NCBI GenBank assembly: GCA_021773155.1
Contig: JAJFKQ010000098.1
Location: forward strand, 1 to 32,828
Source: Woeseiaceae bacterium
Lineage (GTDB): Bacteria > Pseudomonadota > Gammaproteobacteria > Steroidobacterales > Woeseiaceae
Direction: 5' to 3'
DNA: 32,828 nucleotides
Numbering within the stretch: position 1 is the stretch's first letter; each line of letters begins with the position of its first letter. A program made the position numbers and the translations under genes. The notes below the pieces were generated by a model. It did not search any database, had not been told where the DNA came from, and saw only the letters and a program-made list of their open reading frames with translations. Shown piece after piece: positions 1 through 8,645 of the stretch.

Positions 1-225
1 CTTAAAGGCTTGCAGTTGCGCCAAAATATAGGGTGCATTCTGACCGGCAAGATTTGGCCACACCGGGCTTGCGCTGTTGCCGTCGGCACCGTGGCACGCG
101 CCACAGGTTAGCGCTCGTGCCTTGCCGGCTTCTGCCGACCCGTCGACGAGACTTTCTGCATGAATTTGGGTGCTTGCCAGTGCGAGGCCGGCGAGAGTGA
201 ACAGCGTTGAGAGCTTCATTTTCAT
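1..225 (-). CDS. cytochrome c family protein (partial, runs off the left edge)
   Basis: Reverse-strand reading gives [18 protein letters not shown]..., a signal peptide followed by [12 protein letters not shown] with a CxxCH haem motif; divergent from engB. Confidence 0.85.
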   Translation of the reverse strand, partial: MKMKLSTLFTLAGLALASTQIHAESLVDGSAEAGKARALTCGACHGADGNSASPVWPNLAGQNAPYILAQLQAFK

Positions 226-297
226 ATCGTGTAACCGTTACTTCCCTGCGTTGGGTATTATCTTAAAATTATACACGTTATCCGGAAGGCGTACCCC

Positions 298-894
298 ATG
301 TCGCAATACCCAGAAGCCCACTTCATAAAGAGCGCAAACGCGCTGAGCCAGTTCGTTCCGGATACGGGTGCGGAGGTTGCTGTTGCCGGGCGCTCGAATG
401 CCGGCAAGTCGAGCGCGATCAACGTTATTGTCAACCGACGGCAGTTTGCACGTACGAGCAAAACGCCGGGCCGTACGCAGCTCGTGAACTTCTTCAGCCT
501 GCGGGACGAGCAGCGCCTCATTGACCTGCCTGGCTATGGATTCGCAAAGGTGTCGGTCAAGAAGCGTGCGCACTGGCGCGATCTCATGGCCGACTATTTC
601 GAAGCCCGACAGAGCTTGCGGGGGCTGTTTCTGATCGTCGATATCCGGAGACAACTCACAGCGTTCGATGAGCAGATGCTGGCATTTGCGGAGCAAGTAT
701 CGCTGCCAACACACGTGCTGCTGACCAAGACTGACAAGCTGAAGCGCGGACAAGCCGCAAAAGCATTACTTGAAGTGCGCCGCGACCTTGGGGACGTTGC
801 CACCGCACAGCATTTTTCAGCGTTGACGCGTCTGGGAGAAGACGAAGCCCGCGCGAAACTCAACGAGTTTCTGGCCTTGCCGGGGGCGGAATAA
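298..894 (+). CDS. engB: ribosome biogenesis GTPase EngB/YsxC (YihA)
   Basis: G1 GRSNAGKSS, G3 DLPGYGFA, G4 TKTDK motifs; 198 aa. Confidence 0.96.
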   Translation: MSQYPEAHFIKSANALSQFVPDTGAEVAVAGRSNAGKSSAINVIVNRRQFARTSKTPGRTQLVNFFSLRDEQRLIDLPGYGFAKVSVKKRAHWRDLMADYFEARQSLRGLFLIVDIRRQLTAFDEQMLAFAEQVSLPTHVLLTKTDKLKRGQAAKALLEVRRDLGDVATAQHFSALTRLGEDEARAKLNEFLALPGAE

Positions 895-897
895 AAT

Positions 898-1012
898 AAC
901 CCCGAAGTAGCGGTTGTAGCCGCTAGCCCGGGGCCAGAAAAAGCAAGCGACTTGGGGTTGCCGCATTGCACGCCTGTCTAGGGAGGTAAACAGGCGAGTG
1001 ACTTATGCACTC
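898..1012. ncRNA. candidate structured RNA at the engB-polA (Spot 42/ErsA-type) locus; strand unresolved
   Basis: Nested hairpins: CCCCG 900-904/CGGGG 929-933 enclosing TAGCGG 908-913/CCGCTA 920-925; CGCCTGT 971-977/ACAGGCG 990-996; GAGTG 996-1000/CACTC 1008-1012; alternative pairing AACCCC 898-903/GGGGTT 954-959. Confidence 0.35.
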
Positions 1013-1155
1013 AAGGGATTAGAGGGTAGAAACCGTCATGAGTTCACGAAAAATCACAAGGCGTTGATAATTATAGATAAATAATCTGAAACAGATCTGG
1101 GAAGCCAGAGTCGTGTTGGTGTGACAATGTTAGTTAGCGGCGAAGTTTCTAATCC

Positions 1156-1229
1156 GGTGTCGGTCCGGGATAGTCGACGCCGGCTCCACGACCCACAGTC
1201 ACCGGCACCGACTATCCCGGACCAACACC
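1156..1229. repeat. long inverted repeat (28-nt arms, 18-nt loop)
   Basis: GGTGTCGGTCCGGGATAGTCGACGCCGG (1156-1183) vs CCGGCACCGACTATCCCGGACCAACACC (1202-1229); 25/28 complementary, and the 3 mismatches become G-U pairs in a minus-strand RNA. Confidence 0.9.
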
Positions 1230-1274
1230 TGCTCAATGCTCAACGGTTAGACGAGTTACGTGACCGACTGACGA

Positions 1275-1342
1275 GATGCGGCTGATGCGCCAATGAATTC
1301 GACTGTGTGTCGTGGAGAAGTCATTGGCGTATCAGCCGCATC
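1275..1342. repeat. long inverted repeat (22-nt arms, 24-nt loop) downstream of polA
   Basis: GATGCGGCTGATGCGCCAATGA (1275-1296) vs TCATTGGCGTATCAGCCGCATC (1321-1342); 21/22 complementary, the remaining pair is G-U in a plus-strand RNA. Confidence 0.92.
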
Positions 1343-1381
1343 CTTGCGCCGAGCATTCGCCATTCTCCTCTGACATTAGGC

Positions 1382-4072
1382 CTAGTGCGCCTCGTCCCAG
1401 TTTGCTCCGACACCAGCGTCCACCCTTAGTGGGACAGAAAGTGTAGCGGCGCCGTTCATCAACTCGATGACGCGCTCACGGACAGGCTCGACTTCGTCTT
1501 TATCGACTTCGAAGACGAGTTCATCGTGCACCTGCATGATCATGCGGGCACCTGGGTGTTCATCGTGCAGCCACTGATGGACCGCAATCATTGCTTTCTT
1601 GATGATGTCGGCGGCCGTTCCCTGCATTGGTGCGTTGATAGCAGTGCGTTCGGCGTATTGGCGACGATTCGCATTGCGAGCGTTGATTTCCGGTAAATAC
1701 AGGCGACGCCCAAATACTGTTTCGACAAATCCGTTTGCGCTGGCCTTCTCGCGAATATCATCCATGTATGTTTTGACGCCGGGATAGCGGTCGAAATACA
1801 GATCGACATATTCCTGGGCTTCACCGCGCGCGATGCTGAGTTGCTTGGCGAGACCGAATGCGGACATGCCGTACATCAAGCCGAAGTTGATCGCTTTGGC
1901 CGAACGCCGTTGATCGTCTGTGACCTCATCCAGTGCCATGCCGAAGACCTCGGCAGCGGTCGCACGATGTACATCCTGCTCGTCGGCAAAAGCTTTCATG
2001 AGCCCCGGATCGGCGGACAAGTGCGCCATGATGCGCAATTCAATCTGCGAGTAGTCGGCGGCAAGCAGTACCTGACCCTCTGGCGCTACAAAAGCCTGGC
2101 GGATGCGGCGGCCTTCCGGTGTCCGTATCGGGATGTTCTGAAGATTCGGATCTGTTGACGATAAGCGTCCGGTTGCCGTAACGGCCTGATGATAGGACGT
2201 GTGAATACGCCCGGTGCTCTCCGCAATCTGCAGGGGCAGCTTGTCCGTGTAAGTGCTTTTCAGTTTACTAACACTGCGGTAATCGATGATCACGGCCGGC
2301 AGTTCGTAGTCGCCCGCGAGCTCAACCAGGACATCCTCGGCGGTTGAAGGTTGTCCTTTTGGGGTCTTGCGGATAACTGGCAGGCCGAGTTGTTCGAACA
2401 AGATCTGTTGTAGTTGTTTTGGGGAGCTGAGATTGAACGGGCCACCGGCCAGCTTATGCGCTTTGGCTTCCAGCTCGATCATTTTCCTGGCGAGCTCGCC
2501 ACTTTGGGTGTTGAGCATCTTTCGATCGACAAGCACGCCGGTCTCTTCCATCTCAAGCAATATTGGAACCAGTGGTTGTTCAATATCCTCGTAGACGCTC
2601 TTGAGCGTGGCAAGCTCGCTTAACTGCTGCCAAAGTGTTTGATGTAATTGCAATGTTATGTCGGCATCTTCGGCTGCATACGGTGCAGCGGTCTCAAGAT
2701 CAACCTGGTTGAATGTCAGTTGTTTGACGCCTTTACCGGCTACATCTTCGTAATGAATGGTTTCGCGACCCAGGTAGTGGCGAGCCACTGAATCCATATC
2801 GTGTCTTGTGGCGACACTGTTCAAAACATAGGACTCGAGCATCGAATCGAACTGCATGCCGGCCAGCGCGATATCGTAACGGGCCAGTATGTGGGCGTCA
2901 TATTTGAGGTGATGACCGACTTTTTTCTTGTTGTCATCTTCCATCCAGCCACGGAGTTTTTGCAGCACTTCATCGCGCGGCAGTTGATCCGGCGCGCCCG
3001 GATAATCATGTGCGAGCGGAATGTAGGCGGCCTCATTAGCCGTAACAGAAAGGGAGAAGCCGACGATCTCGGCTTTCATGTAATTGATGCTGGTCGTCTC
3101 GGTATCGAAGGCCGTAAGCTTGGCCTGCTCGATTTTCTCAAACCACTGATTAAACGCGTCCCAGGTCAGGACGGTTTCGTAGTTCGACTCCTCAGGTTCT
3201 TCAGCTGGCGCTGCGGGTTGCTCGGATTCCTCATCGAGTTGACCGAGTAGCGAGCGCAATTCGAAGTGTCCATAGAGATCTCGCAAGCGCTTCGTGTCGG
3301 CAGCGACGGGTGATAGGTCGGCGATGCCAGTATCGAGCTCGAGATCTTCACGGATGGTAGCAAGTTCCTGCGATAGTCGTAATTGCTCGACATTCTCACG
3401 CAGGCTATCGCCCACCTTGCCCTTGATCTCGTCCACACTTGCAACGATACCGTCGGCAGTGTCATACAGATTTAACCATTTTGCCGCCGTTTTGGCTCCG
3501 ACTTTGGGCACACCCGGAATGTTGTCGGACGTATCCCCAACGAGGGCCAGATAGTCAATGATCTGTTCCGGGAACACGTCGAATTTTTCTTTAACACCGT
3601 CGCGATCCATTCTCGAGTTGTTCATCGTATTGATCAGCGTGACATTGTCATTTACAAGTTGCGCAAGGTCTTTGTCGCCCGTCGACACGAGTACACTGAG
3701 CCCGGCTGCTGAGGCCTGCTTACATAAAGTCCCAATAACGTCATCTGCTTCGACGCCTGCGACACGCAGTAGCGGCAAGCCCATGGCCGCTACGGCATCC
3801 AGAATAGGCTGCACCTGCGAGCGTAGCTCGTCGGGCATGGGCGGGCGGTGGGCTTTGTATTCAGTAAAGAGTTCATCGCGAAAGGTCTTGCCCGGCGCGT
3901 CGAACACAACGGCGACGTGTTGTGGCTGCTCTTCACGGATTAGTTTCTGGATCATCGTCAGGACGCCGTGCAACGCGCCGGTTGGCTCACCTTGTGCGTT
4001 GGTGAGTGGCGGCAGCGCGTGAAAAGCGCGATACAAATACGATGACCCGTCGATCAGGACGAGGTCGGTCAT
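1382..4072 (-). CDS. polA: DNA polymerase I with 5'-nuclease, 3'-5' exonuclease and polymerase domains
   Basis: 896 aa; exonuclease motif FDTETTS, polymerase motifs LLAADYSQIELRIMAHLS and MQVHDELVFEV. Confidence 0.98.
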   Translation of the reverse strand: MTDLVLIDGSSYLYRAFHALPPLTNAQGEPTGALHGVLTMIQKLIREEQPQHVAVVFDAPGKTFRDELFTEYKAHRPPMPDELRSQVQPILDAVAAMGLPLLRVAGVEADDVIGTLCKQASAAGLSVLVSTGDKDLAQLVNDNVTLINTMNNSRMDRDGVKEKFDVFPEQIIDYLALVGDTSDNIPGVPKVGAKTAAKWLNLYDTADGIVASVDEIKGKVGDSLRENVEQLRLSQELATIREDLELDTGIADLSPVAADTKRLRDLYGHFELRSLLGQLDEESEQPAAPAEEPEESNYETVLTWDAFNQWFEKIEQAKLTAFDTETTSINYMKAEIVGFSLSVTANEAAYIPLAHDYPGAPDQLPRDEVLQKLRGWMEDDNKKKVGHHLKYDAHILARYDIALAGMQFDSMLESYVLNSVATRHDMDSVARHYLGRETIHYEDVAGKGVKQLTFNQVDLETAAPYAAEDADITLQLHQTLWQQLSELATLKSVYEDIEQPLVPILLEMEETGVLVDRKMLNTQSGELARKMIELEAKAHKLAGGPFNLSSPKQLQQILFEQLGLPVIRKTPKGQPSTAEDVLVELAGDYELPAVIIDYRSVSKLKSTYTDKLPLQIAESTGRIHTSYHQAVTATGRLSSTDPNLQNIPIRTPEGRRIRQAFVAPEGQVLLAADYSQIELRIMAHLSADPGLMKAFADEQDVHRATAAEVFGMALDEVTDDQRRSAKAINFGLMYGMSAFGLAKQLSIARGEAQEYVDLYFDRYPGVKTYMDDIREKASANGFVETVFGRRLYLPEINARNANRRQYAERTAINAPMQGTAADIIKKAMIAVHQWLHDEHPGARMIMQVHDELVFEVDKDEVEPVRERVIELMNGAATLSVPLRVDAGVGANWDEAH

Positions 4073-4074
4073 CT

Positions 4075-4257
4075 TCAGTCGATCTCAGATGGTTCGCTGC
4101 TGTCTTCCTCCAGCTCTTCTTCGCCAGCGGTTTCCTGCGACGGCGGGATGGCTATCTTGCTGGGATTGCCGGGAATGTACAGTGGGCCACTTTGGCCGCA
4201 GCCTGAAAAAAGTAACATAAATGCGAGTACGGCGATCGAAAACGTCAGGCGTTTCAT
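4075..4257 (-). CDS. small LptM/YifL-like lipoprotein
   Basis: MKRLTFSIAVLAFMLLFSGCGQSGPLYIPG: lipobox LFSGC followed by the G-x-x-GPLYxP motif. Confidence 0.8.
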   Translation of the reverse strand: MKRLTFSIAVLAFMLLFSGCGQSGPLYIPGNPSKIAIPPSQETAGEEELEEDSSEPSEID

Positions 4258-4326
4258 GTCAGCAACCCTTTAGAAGTGTCAATAAGCGAGCCACCGATTA
4301 TAGAGGTACAGCGGCTAAAAGGGGCA

Positions 4327-5511
4327 TCATTTCGCGTAGCGTTTTGCGACCTGTCGGTAAGCATCGCGAAACGGAATGCCATCTTCGCGAACCAGGCGAT
4401 AGGCCTCGGCTGTTGCAAAGATTCCGTCGTCGAGGGTGATGTTGTCGGGCTGAAAAGTGAGGCCCTCGAGGACATAGGCCATGATGTCGACGCTGTCGAT
4501 TGCGAGGTCGATAGAGCGAAATAACGGTGATTTCAAACGCTGTAGATCACGGTGGTATCCGGATGGTAGTTTGGCGGTGATCATTAACGATTCGTCGAGG
4601 CAGGCCTGGGCTGTTGCGGATGATGCGCGAAGCAATTCGAGTACATCCGGATTACGCTTTTGCGTCATGATCGAAGAGCCCGTGGTGACCTCTGCAGCCA
4701 GCGATATGTAGGCAAACTCCTGTGTGTAAAACATCAGGAGGTCACTGGCCATACGGCTCAGGTCCTGCAGCAGCAGGGTGATCTCGAACAACAAAGCGCT
4801 TTCTGCCTTGCCACGTGACAGTTGTGCTGCTGTTACCGGGCTCTGGGTCGAATCGAAATCAAGTTTGGCGGTGGTCGCGTCCCGATCCAGTGGCAAGCCG
4901 GGTGTACCGTAGCCGGCCGCACTGCCCAGAGGGTTCTTGTTAATGCGCTTCTTTACCAGCCGCAGGCCATCACAGGCGTCAGCAAAGCCTTCGTCGAATC
5001 CGCCGCACCACAGTGCAACCGATGACGGCATCGCATGCTGCATATGGGTATAACCCGGGAGTTCAATTTCACCCTGGCGTTCACTCAAGGCGCTGATCGA
5101 GCCACGCAATTCAGTAACTCGCAACGCCAGGTCGCTGGCCGCATCGCGAAGATACATTCTGAGTGCAGTAAGAACCTGATCGTTTCTTGAGCGACCAAGG
5201 TGCAGGCGCCCACCGGCTGGGCCGATTGCATCCGTCAACCGGGTTTCGAGCGCGGTGTGAGCATCTTCGTCTGCGAGGCTGATGTGCCAGTCGCCTGCGG
5301 CGAAGCTGTTGTTCAGGGCCTTCAGACCGTCGCGGATTGCGGCGCAGTCCTCCGTGCTGATCAAGTCCTGATCCGCGAGCATTTCGGCGTGCGCGATCGA
5401 GCCGCGTACATCATAGGGGATGAGACGGGCATCGAGTAAATGATCTTCTCCAGCCGTGTAACGCAGTATGCGCTCGTCGAGTGGCAAACCCCTTTCCCAG
5501 AGCCGGCTCAC
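4327..5511 (-). CDS. argH: argininosuccinate lyase
   Basis: Signature GSSIMTQKRNPDVLELLR; LGRSRNDQV. Confidence 0.96.
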   Translation of the reverse strand: MSRLWERGLPLDERILRYTAGEDHLLDARLIPYDVRGSIAHAEMLADQDLISTEDCAAIRDGLKALNNSFAAGDWHISLADEDAHTALETRLTDAIGPAGGRLHLGRSRNDQVLTALRMYLRDAASDLALRVTELRGSISALSERQGEIELPGYTHMQHAMPSSVALWCGGFDEGFADACDGLRLVKKRINKNPLGSAAGYGTPGLPLDRDATTAKLDFDSTQSPVTAAQLSRGKAESALLFEITLLLQDLSRMASDLLMFYTQEFAYISLAAEVTTGSSIMTQKRNPDVLELLRASSATAQACLDESLMITAKLPSGYHRDLQRLKSPLFRSIDLAIDSVDIMAYVLEGLTFQPDNITLDDGIFATAEAYRLVREDGIPFRDAYRQVAKRYAK

Positions 5512-6437
5512 GATGCGGTACTTTGCTCGGCCGGCGTCAGGCCGCTAATATCATCGACGACCAGCGTGCCGGTGCCTTCATTCGTGAAGACTTCCAAAAG
5601 AATACTGTCGGGTAACTTGCTGGAAATGACGTGTACTCGTTGTACTCCGTTGGCAATTGCTGAGTCGATAGCGTCCGCCTTTGGCAACATGCCATCCGCG
5701 AGACTGCCGGATTTCCGTAGTTTCCTGAGTGCCGCACGATCGATATAACTGATCAGCGAGGTCGGATCGTTGACGTCCTCGAGGATGCCCGCAGCACCGG
5801 TCGCCATCAGCAGTTTCTCGGCATTAAGCTCGGCGGCAATCGCAGCGGCAACCGTATCAGCGTTAATATTCAGTATCGTGCCGGACTCATCACAGGACAA
5901 CGGGCTGACAACGGGCATCAGTCCGTTGTCGAGTTGCTTCTTGAGAATGTCCGCGTCGACAGAGTCGATATCACCAACAAAACCGTAGTCGACTGGTGAC
6001 TCTCCGTCACGTTCGACCAGCGGTCTCTTGTGCGCACGAATCAGGCCCGCGTCAACGCCGCTAATCCCGACGGCCGGAATCTGCAGATCGCGACAAGTTG
6101 CGAGAATGCGGGTGTTGATCTGACCGTTCAAGACCATCGTCGCGACGTTTAAAGATTCACCGTCTGTCACGCGGCGGCCATCGACAAAGGTCGTCTCCAG
6201 CCCGAGCGCGGATGCAAGTTCAGTCGACTGTGGTCCACCGCCATGAATCAGAACCACGCGGATACCGACCTGATACAAAATCCCGACCTGCTCCATCAGG
6301 GCCCTGGTTTTCTCCCGGTCCACGAAAACCTCACCGCCCGCTTTGATAACAAAAACCTTGCCCTTGAAGAGCCGAATGTACGGCGCAGCATGTTTGAGTG
6401 CCGAGACGACAATCGCACGATCTTTCTGGGTGCTCAT
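5508..6437 (-). CDS. argB: N-acetylglutamate (N-acylglutamate) kinase
   Basis: Amino acid kinase motifs VIKAGGEVF, VLIHGGGPQ, LNINADTVAAAIA; about 309 aa with no C-terminal GNAT domain. Confidence 0.93.
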   Translation of the reverse strand: MSTQKDRAIVVSALKHAAPYIRLFKGKVFVIKAGGEVFVDREKTRALMEQVGILYQVGIRVVLIHGGGPQSTELASALGLETTFVDGRRVTDGESLNVATMVLNGQINTRILATCRDLQIPAVGISGVDAGLIRAHKRPLVERDGESPVDYGFVGDIDSVDADILKKQLDNGLMPVVSPLSCDESGTILNINADTVAAAIAAELNAEKLLMATGAAGILEDVNDPTSLISYIDRAALRKLRKSGSLADGMLPKADAIDSAIANGVQRVHVISSKLPDSILLEVFTNEGTGTLVVDDISGLTPAEQSTAS

Positions 6438-7441
6438 GATCGTCCTCCAAGCATTTGGTGCAGTACCGCCATCTGCGCAAGCATGCGATTGCGCGCCTCC
6501 GGAATCACTATGCTCCGTGGTCCATCGAGGATGTCATCAGCAACAACGACGCCGCGCCGAACAGGCAAACAGTGCATGAAACGACAGTTGTCTTTTGCGT
6601 TGGCGAACCAGGGCTCATCCACGCACCAGTCCAGATATTTTTCACGCAGTTTTTGGTCATTGAGTTTGTCGCCATAATGCCGCGTGGATGACCATGACTT
6701 CGCGTAAATGATATGAGCGCCTTCCATCGCTTCACTGCGTTGATCGGTTTCGCTGATTGAGCCGCCAGCCGCAACAGCCGCTGATGCAGCCTTCTGCATC
6801 AATGCTTCAGGCAGTTCGAATCCTTCGGGACGCAATACCGTTACATCCATGCCTCGCTTCGCAGCCATATGCAGCGTCGACGCCGGTACGGCCAATGGTA
6901 GTGCGCGAGGGTGATAGGCCCAGCTCAACACAAACTTGCCACCGTTGGCGGGCACCTTGAGGTCGTCCATGGTCTTCCAGTCTGCGAGGTTCTGGCAGGG
7001 GTGGTTCATCGCTGACTCCATATTGATGTAGGGCGTATCGATGAGATCTATGAGCGACGTAAACTCGTTCTCCTGCATATCGGTCTCAATACTCTTTCGC
7101 TCTGCGAAAGCACGTATGCCAATCGCGTCACCATAGGACGCAATTACCGGAACAGCTTCACGTATATGCTCCGCTGCAGCGCCGTCCATGACGATGCCGG
7201 GTCGGGTTTCGAGTCCATGAATAGACATGTCGGGTGAGATGACGAACGAGCCACCGCCAAGGCGCACCATCGCCGCCTGAAACGAGGCAAGCGTTCTCAA
7301 AGACGGACTTAGAAACAATAGCGAAAGCACCTTTCCTTTGAGAGCTTCCGGTTCCGGGTTCGAGTCAAGGCGGCCTGCGAGCTCTACGAGTGCCTGTATC
7401 TCTTCGTTCGAAAAATCGGCCAAATCATTAAAAGCTTCCAT
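6434..7441 (-). CDS. argF': N-acylornithine transcarbamylase (AOTCase/SOTCase family, ArgF')
   Basis: FLSPSLRT carbamoyl phosphate motif, YINMESAMNHPCQNLADW, AYHPRALPLAVPAS, FMHCLPVRRG; start set at ATG 7441 (MEAFNDL) after an AAAGGA Shine-Dalgarno. Confidence 0.9.
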   Translation of the reverse strand: MEAFNDLADFSNEEIQALVELAGRLDSNPEPEALKGKVLSLLFLSPSLRTLASFQAAMVRLGGGSFVISPDMSIHGLETRPGIVMDGAAAEHIREAVPVIASYGDAIGIRAFAERKSIETDMQENEFTSLIDLIDTPYINMESAMNHPCQNLADWKTMDDLKVPANGGKFVLSWAYHPRALPLAVPASTLHMAAKRGMDVTVLRPEGFELPEALMQKAASAAVAAGGSISETDQRSEAMEGAHIIYAKSWSSTRHYGDKLNDQKLREKYLDWCVDEPWFANAKDNCRFMHCLPVRRGVVVADDILDGPRSIVIPEARNRMLAQMAVLHQMLGGRS

Positions 7442-7454
7442 CAAAAAAAATCCT

Positions 7455-8645
7455 TTAGTCAATTGCAGGCGCAATATCTTTTAACGCCCCTGCAAGGTGG
7501 TCAATGTGTCCGGGTTCGAGAACGAGCGGTGCGAGGATTCGGAGAACTTCGGGATCGTTGCTGGTGCCTGTAAGGATGTCGTGATCGAGCAAAGCATCGC
7601 GAACCTCGATAGCAGGGCGGTCGCAAACGAGTCCAAGTAGCAGGCCCATACCCTGAATCCTCTTGATCGGTCCAACGACGCATTGCTCGCGAATCGCGAT
7701 CTCTGAGCGCCGTACATTCATCAGCAAATCTTCGTTCTCAATGGCGTCGATAGTGGCGGAAATCGCGGCTGCAGCGATGGGACCGCCACCAAATGTTGAG
7801 CCGAGGTCACCCGCACCAAATTTTGCTGCAATCGTGTGGCTGCACATTACGGCACCACATGGAATGCCACCGCCCAGCGCTTTGGCGCTGGTCAGGATGT
7901 CGGGTTGAATTTGATGTGCCTGCACCGCGAAGAAATGACCGCAACGACCGATACCTGACTGCACTTCGTCGGCAATCAATAGTGCACCGTGCTTTTGAGT
8001 TGCGGCGCGTAACGCGTGAATAAATTCTGCCGAAAGATCGTAGGCACCGGCAATACCCTGAACGGGTTCGAAAATAACGGCCGCTATATCAGTACCGATC
8101 ATTTCCTCGGCCGCCGCGATGTCATCACGTGGAATGAAATCAACTTCGAATGGCTTCGTCGGAAAGCCGTACCAGCGGTCCGAGTTCCAGGTCACAGCTG
8201 CGGCCGCTGCAGTGCGTCCGTGAAAGCCCTCGGTAATAGCGAGCACTTTCTTGCGACCCGTTGCCATACAAGCCATGCGCAATGCATTTTCGTTCGCTTC
8301 CGCGCCTGAGTTAACGAAAAACACCCGGTCCAGCCCGTCCGGCGCAACGCCGACAAGTTTCTCTGCAGCTTCAGCACGAATATCCAGAGCCACGGCATTA
8401 CTCTGGAATAACAGTTTGTTACTTTGTTCGGTTATGGCCTTGACCAATTGCGGGTGACCATAGCCGAGTGCGACGACTGCGTGGCCGCCGTAAAGATCGA
8501 GTATGCGCCGGCCATCCTTCGTAAATATATCGCAGCCACTGGCTCGTTCCGGTACGAACGGTAGTTGCCCGTACACAGGGATAGTGACACTGGCTTCGCG
8601 AATTCGCGGATCGAGCATGAGCAGCTGTTCATTAATCGTCGACAT
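7455..8645 (-). CDS. argD: acetylornithine aminotransferase family (class III PLP aminotransferase)
   Basis: FVNSGAEANENALRMA, FHGRTAAAAAVT, LLIADEVQSGIGR, TSAKALGGGIP; start at ATG 8645 overlaps the argC stop codon. Confidence 0.93.
   Translation of the reverse strand: MSTINEQLLMLDPRIREASVTIPVYGQLPFVPERASGCDIFTKDGRRILDLYGGHAVVALGYGHPQLVKAITEQSNKLLFQSNAVALDIRAEAAEKLVGVAPDGLDRVFFVNSGAEANENALRMACMATGRKKVLAITEGFHGRTAAAAAVTWNSDRWYGFPTKPFEVDFIPRDDIAAAEEMIGTDIAAVIFEPVQGIAGAYDLSAEFIHALRAATQKHGALLIADEVQSGIGRCGHFFAVQAHQIQPDILTSAKALGGGIPCGAVMCSHTIAAKFGAGDLGSTFGGGPIAAAAISATIDAIENEDLLMNVRRSEIAIREQCVVGPIKRIQGMGLLLGLVCDRPAIEVRDALLDHDILTGTSNDPEVLRILAPLVLEPGHIDHLAGALKDIAPAID

Noticed and set aside
1054-1236. 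60-aa minus-strand ORF in the engB-polA gap
   Set aside because: It runs through the long inverted repeat, has no recognisable domain and is better explained as non-coding structure.
1232-1246. Possible integron attC site: GCTCAAC-G-GTTAGAC matches RYYYAAC and GTTRRRY between the two long hairpins
   Set aside because: The two core motifs are adjacent rather than at opposite ends of a hairpin, and there is no integrase or cassette array; likely chance.
2801-3250. 149-aa plus-strand ORF inside polA (and many similar ORFs in the track)
   Set aside because: Antisense shadow ORF over a strongly conserved polymerase gene; no family signature.
5508-6437. ArgB as a bifunctional kinase-synthase (Xanthomonas-like NAGK/NAGS)
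   Set aside because: The protein ends at about 309 aa directly after the kinase domain, with no GNAT sequence.
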